From Luteolibacter luteus (GTDB lineage: Bacteria > Verrucomicrobiota > Verrucomicrobiia > Verrucomicrobiales > Akkermansiaceae), in contig NZ_CP051774.1 of the NCBI RefSeq assembly GCF_012913485.1, positions 4,402,001 through 4,466,000 of the forward strand: DNA of 64,000 nt, given 5' to 3'. Within the stretch, counting starts at the first letter, position 1. Each line of letters begins with the position of its first letter. Shown here in pieces: positions 61,355-64,000 of the stretch. The notes below the pieces were generated by a model. It made no database searches, had not been told where the DNA came from, and was given only the letters and a program-made list of their open reading frames with translations. The position numbers and the translations under genes are program-made.

Positions 61355-64000
61355 TCAGGGCTGGGTAACGTTGAGACGCATGAATTTCTTCGTGTCCGCG
61401 CCGGTGATGGCGACGGAGGCCTTGATCAGCTGGTCTCCCGGATTGTCCTCGACGATCTGCTCGGTCACTCCGACGGAGGACCAAGTCGTGCCGAGGTCAT
61501 CGCTCCACTGGGCGACACCGGTAACACCACCGATACCCTTCTCGCGACGGAAGGTGATGCTCAGCGTGGTCGCGGTGCGCTCCGAGGAGATGGCACCGGA
61601 GTTCATCACCGAGGGATCCAAGCCGAGGTAGAACTCGATCAGGTTCTTCAGGCCGTCGCTTTCCGGGTCATCTTCGCCGCCGGTGGCGGAAAGGCCGGGG
61701 AACCCGGCGATCCACGAATCATATCCGACTTCGGTGCCGACAGTGAGCACGTAGCTCTGGCTGGTGACATCCCCGTCGACGTTGTAACGCTCGATCACCA
61801 CGTTGAAGCTGCCCGTGACGGCGGCATCCACGGTGCCGGAAATGAGGCCGGTGCTGGTGTTCAGCGTGAGCCCGGTAGGCAGGGTAATGCCGGTGCCGAG
61901 GCGGAAGACGGAAGGAGCGTCCTCGATACCTGCCACGATGTTGGCGATCCAGTTGGTGTTGGCCGCGTTGTTGCCCTTGCCCGGCGTGACGCCGACAATC
62001 GAAACCTCATCGTCATTGATGGTGAGGGTCAGATTGGCGGACTGGAATTCCGGAGCGCTGGCCTCGATCGTGATCACCTGGGTGCCATCGGAGACCGCAT
62101 CGTCAATCGCCGCGATGGGGAAGTTGACGCTCGTCTGTCCTGCCGGGATTGTCACCGTAGCTGGAACGGTCACGGTGTCCGTCTCGCTGGAAACCAGCGT
62201 GAAGACCACATCCGCGGTCGGGGCTGTAGCCAGCGCGATGGTGCCGAGGGATGCTGTGGCGCCTGCCGTTTCGAGGAAGGTCGTCGGAGTGGCGCTGAGG
62301 CCCATGAACTTCGGATTCGAGGTGTGTTTGCCTACATCCGTGTAGTTGGTCCGGGCGACGAAGTTCCAACCCGTGAGGGTGTAAGGATTCTCCGGGTTCG
62401 TATCACCCAGCAGCACCTCGGGATTGCGGCGCATGATCTTGTTGCTGGTGTTGTTGGTGTCGTCACCCCAACGAGCCACGTCGGCGCCGATCTGACCGAT
62501 GCTGTCGATCGCGGTGTTGTTCTTGCGGAGAATGATGGTGTCGTCTCCATTCCAAGTGAACAAGGCGTCCTTGGTGGTCTGTTCGGCACCCGGCTTCGAA
62601 AACGCCGCCGTATTCTTGCGAACGAGGAAGGTCCCGCCGGGCGCAACCGTGCCGGTAAGAGGCAGGGTGAAGATCTGGTTGGGAGCAGCCAAGCTGTTAG
62701 CGTGAATCTGAAGGCGATAGCCCTGCGCGGCGAGATCCACGGGGACGGAACTCGGGTTGAACAACTCGATACCGCGGTCGTTTGCCACATTTCCGAGGAT
62801 ATACTCGGAGATGATCAGGTCGCCCGGGGCCATCGGAGAGATGTCGGAGCGCGCGATCATCGAGCTGGTGGTGAGCCACTCCTCCGCGACTTTCGAACCC
62901 AGATCGCTGTTGCCGGTGAAGTAGGCGGACTGCCCGTCGTCGACATCGCCAATATTGACCTGACCCTGCGAGGATAGACCGTAGCCGACTTCGGACACGA
63001 TCTCATTGCTGGCGTTGCGCAGGGAGATGACGTCACCCGTGTTCGCCAGCGGCGGCCAGGCGCTGCCGGAACCCTGCACGAAGTAAGTTGCATTCGTGCT
63101 GGGGATTACCACCTGGAGGTCGGCGAAGTTGGTGTCATCCCCAGGAAGCAGGCTATCCTTGGTCAGGCCGCCCACGTAGATAACGATCCGCGTGCCAGCG
63201 GGGATATTATCCCAGACAGCCGCATTCTGGAAGTTCAGCGCGATGCCGGAGCTTTCCCTCAGCGACCAGTTGCGGAGGCTGCACTGGCGCAGGGTCAGGA
63301 TTTCCACCCATTCGGAGAAGCCGCTGACACCGTTGGCCATCGGCCCCTGGCTGAATTCGTTGATAATCGCGTCGCGGGTGATTTCGCTGCCATTGCTCTT
63401 CAGGACGAGACCGCTCTGATAAGAGTAGGCGGCACCCGGAGCGACCAAGGTGCCCGGACGTGCAACGAGGTTGACGATGTTCGTCGCGAAAGGCGCGCCG
63501 GTGTCTTCGCCGTCACCCGGCGTGACCTGGCAACGCCAGAGGTATCCCGCATTGGTGGGAGCTGGGGCAAGCGAGGCTTCGGTGAGGCCGGCGGCGTCAC
63601 TGAAATTCCGTCCGTCCGAGCTCTTCTGCCACTGGTAGGTGAAGATCGGAGTGTCGCCATCCTGGTCGCTGGCCACGATGCCGGAGACATTGAGGGCTGT
63701 ATCCGCATAGGCAGGTGTGCCGCCGATGGATGCTGCCGTGATGACCGGCGGGCTATTCTTCATCAGGATGGCAACCGCTGCCGATTCGGACACGGCCGCT
63801 TCCGGCTCTGCGGTATCCGTGCCGACGGCTACCAGCGCGTGTGGTCCATCAGCCGGGGTGATTTCGAAGGAGTAGGGGGCTTCCGTGTCGGTGCCGATGA
63901 GGGTGCCGTTGTCAAACAGCTCCACCTTGGCGACGGCACCGGGATTGCCGTCGGCGTCGAGGTCGGTGGCAGTGGCTTCCACGGTCACCGTGCTGCCCGG
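61355..64000 (-). CDS. Large secreted lamin-tail / Calx-beta protein, 5' part outside window
   Basis: Open through base 64000, so the N-terminus is missing; about 881 residues visible. From the visible N-side: Ig-like stretch (VAKVELFDNGTLIGTDTEAP), a PKD/Ig-like segment with FTYQWQKSSDGRNFSDAAG, a lamin-tail domain (ITRDAIINEFSQG, WVEILTLRQCSLRNWSL), a second lamin-tail domain (LIISEYILGNVANDRGIELF), a Calx-beta repeat (TVTIPAGQTSVNFPIAAIDD), a putative-Ig segment (LPTGLTLNTSTGLISGTVD), and a C-terminus (GEDDPESDGLKNLIEFYLGL) typical of large exported Verrucomicrobiota proteins. It probably acts at the cell surface in adhesion or substrate binding. Confidence 0.88.
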   Translation of the reverse strand, partial: PGSTVTVEATATDLDADGNPGAVAKVELFDNGTLIGTDTEAPYSFEITPADGPHALVAVGTDTAEPEAAVSESAAVAILMKNSPPVITAASIGGTPAYADTALNVSGIVASDQDGDTPIFTYQWQKSSDGRNFSDAAGLTEASLAPAPTNAGYLWRCQVTPGDGEDTGAPFATNIVNLVARPGTLVAPGAAYSYQSGLVLKSNGSEITRDAIINEFSQGPMANGVSGFSEWVEILTLRQCSLRNWSLRESSGIALNFQNAAVWDNIPAGTRIVIYVGGLTKDSLLPGDDTNFADLQVVIPSTNATYFVQGSGSAWPPLANTGDVISLRNASNEIVSEVGYGLSSQGQVNIGDVDDGQSAYFTGNSDLGSKVAEEWLTTSSMIARSDISPMAPGDLIISEYILGNVANDRGIELFNPSSVPVDLAAQGYRLQIHANSLAAPNQIFTLPLTGTVAPGGTFLVRKNTAAFSKPGAEQTTKDALFTWNGDDTIILRKNNTAIDSIGQIGADVARWGDDTNNTSNKIMRRNPEVLLGDTNPENPYTLTGWNFVARTNYTDVGKHTSNPKFMGLSATPTTFLETAGATASLGTIALATAPTADVVFTLVSSETDTVTVPATVTIPAGQTSVNFPIAAIDDAVSDGTQVITIEASAPEFQSANLTLTINDDEVSIVGVTPGKGNNAANTNWIANIVAGIEDAPSVFRLGTGITLPTGLTLNTSTGLISGTVDAAVTGSFNVVIERYNVDGDVTSQSYVLTVGTEVGYDSWIAGFPGLSATGGEDDPESDGLKNLIEFYLGLDPSVMNSGAISSERTATTLSITFRREKGIGGVTGVAQWSDDLGTTWSSVGVTEQIVEDNPGDQLIKASVAITGADTKKFMRLNVTQP

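Noticed and set aside
60543..61484. Upstream in-frame extension of the 140-residue protein to 454 codons
   Set aside because: It runs antisense-free but in a different frame through the lipase gene and its upstream spacer; the product there is Arg/Pro/His-rich shadow sequence.

Overview
The window is GC-rich and densely coded. It most resembles a Verrucomicrobiota chromosome, probably a Luteolibacter/Haloferula-like member of Verrucomicrobiales. The grounds are a giant protein of the Verru_Chthon cassette A (GspK-like) type, a PEP-CTERM sorting signal, many lineage-restricted secreted or membrane proteins, a Tat-exported Gfo/Idh/MocA oxidoreductase, DUF1080, and few strong Shine-Dalgarno sites. 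The taxon is inferred from gene content only. No tRNA, rRNA, CRISPR array, transposase or phage gene was recognised.

Layout. 1-6.2 kb: a secreted DUF1080 protein (cut by the window edge), then gap, a membrane SpoIIE/RsbU-type phosphatase, pgk and tpiA; terminators follow gap and tpiA. 6.4-13.9 kb: mixed genes (EF-hand esterase, ParB-like protein, PH-domain membrane protein, hydroxypyruvate-isomerase-like enzyme, PARG-like hydrolase, helical-repeat membrane protein). 14.1-21.8 kb: small, mostly unknown membrane, secreted and lipoproteins, including a very short PEP-CTERM protein, DUF1328 and a pair of two-TM paralogues. 21.8-25.4 kb: a class A PBP whose transpeptidase site lacks its catalytic Ser and Lys, divergent from a MidA-like methyltransferase.

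25.4-35.5 kb is the most unusual part. A translationally coupled pseudopilin trio (I-, J- and K-like) lies beside two tandem copies of a three-gene exported module, here called X, Y and Z. No member of the module matches a family I can name. Upstream is a secreted protein resembling a double-psi beta-barrel (RlpA-like). 35.9-48.1 kb: mutL with an altered endonuclease motif, a GAF histidine kinase, a GH20-like secreted protein, asnS, a 1139-residue GspK/Verru_Chthon-A-like protein preceded by a 13-bp inverted repeat, and a Tat-exported oxidoreductase.

48.1-59.3 kb is a surface-glycan modification island: two tandem AlgI-like MBOAT acyltransferases, three paralogous membrane-anchored SGNH proteins with intact Ser/Asp/His motifs, three sulfotransferases and one glycosyltransferase. 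Together they suggest an exported polysaccharide that is both O-acylated and sulfated. 59.3-64 kb: an ATP-grasp protein, an unknown protein and a lipase in one operon, then the C-terminal part of a large secreted lamin-tail/Calx-beta protein running off the window.

A structured dispersed repeat occurs near 8.5 kb and 52.7 kb. Its two copies differ almost only in a hairpin loop.
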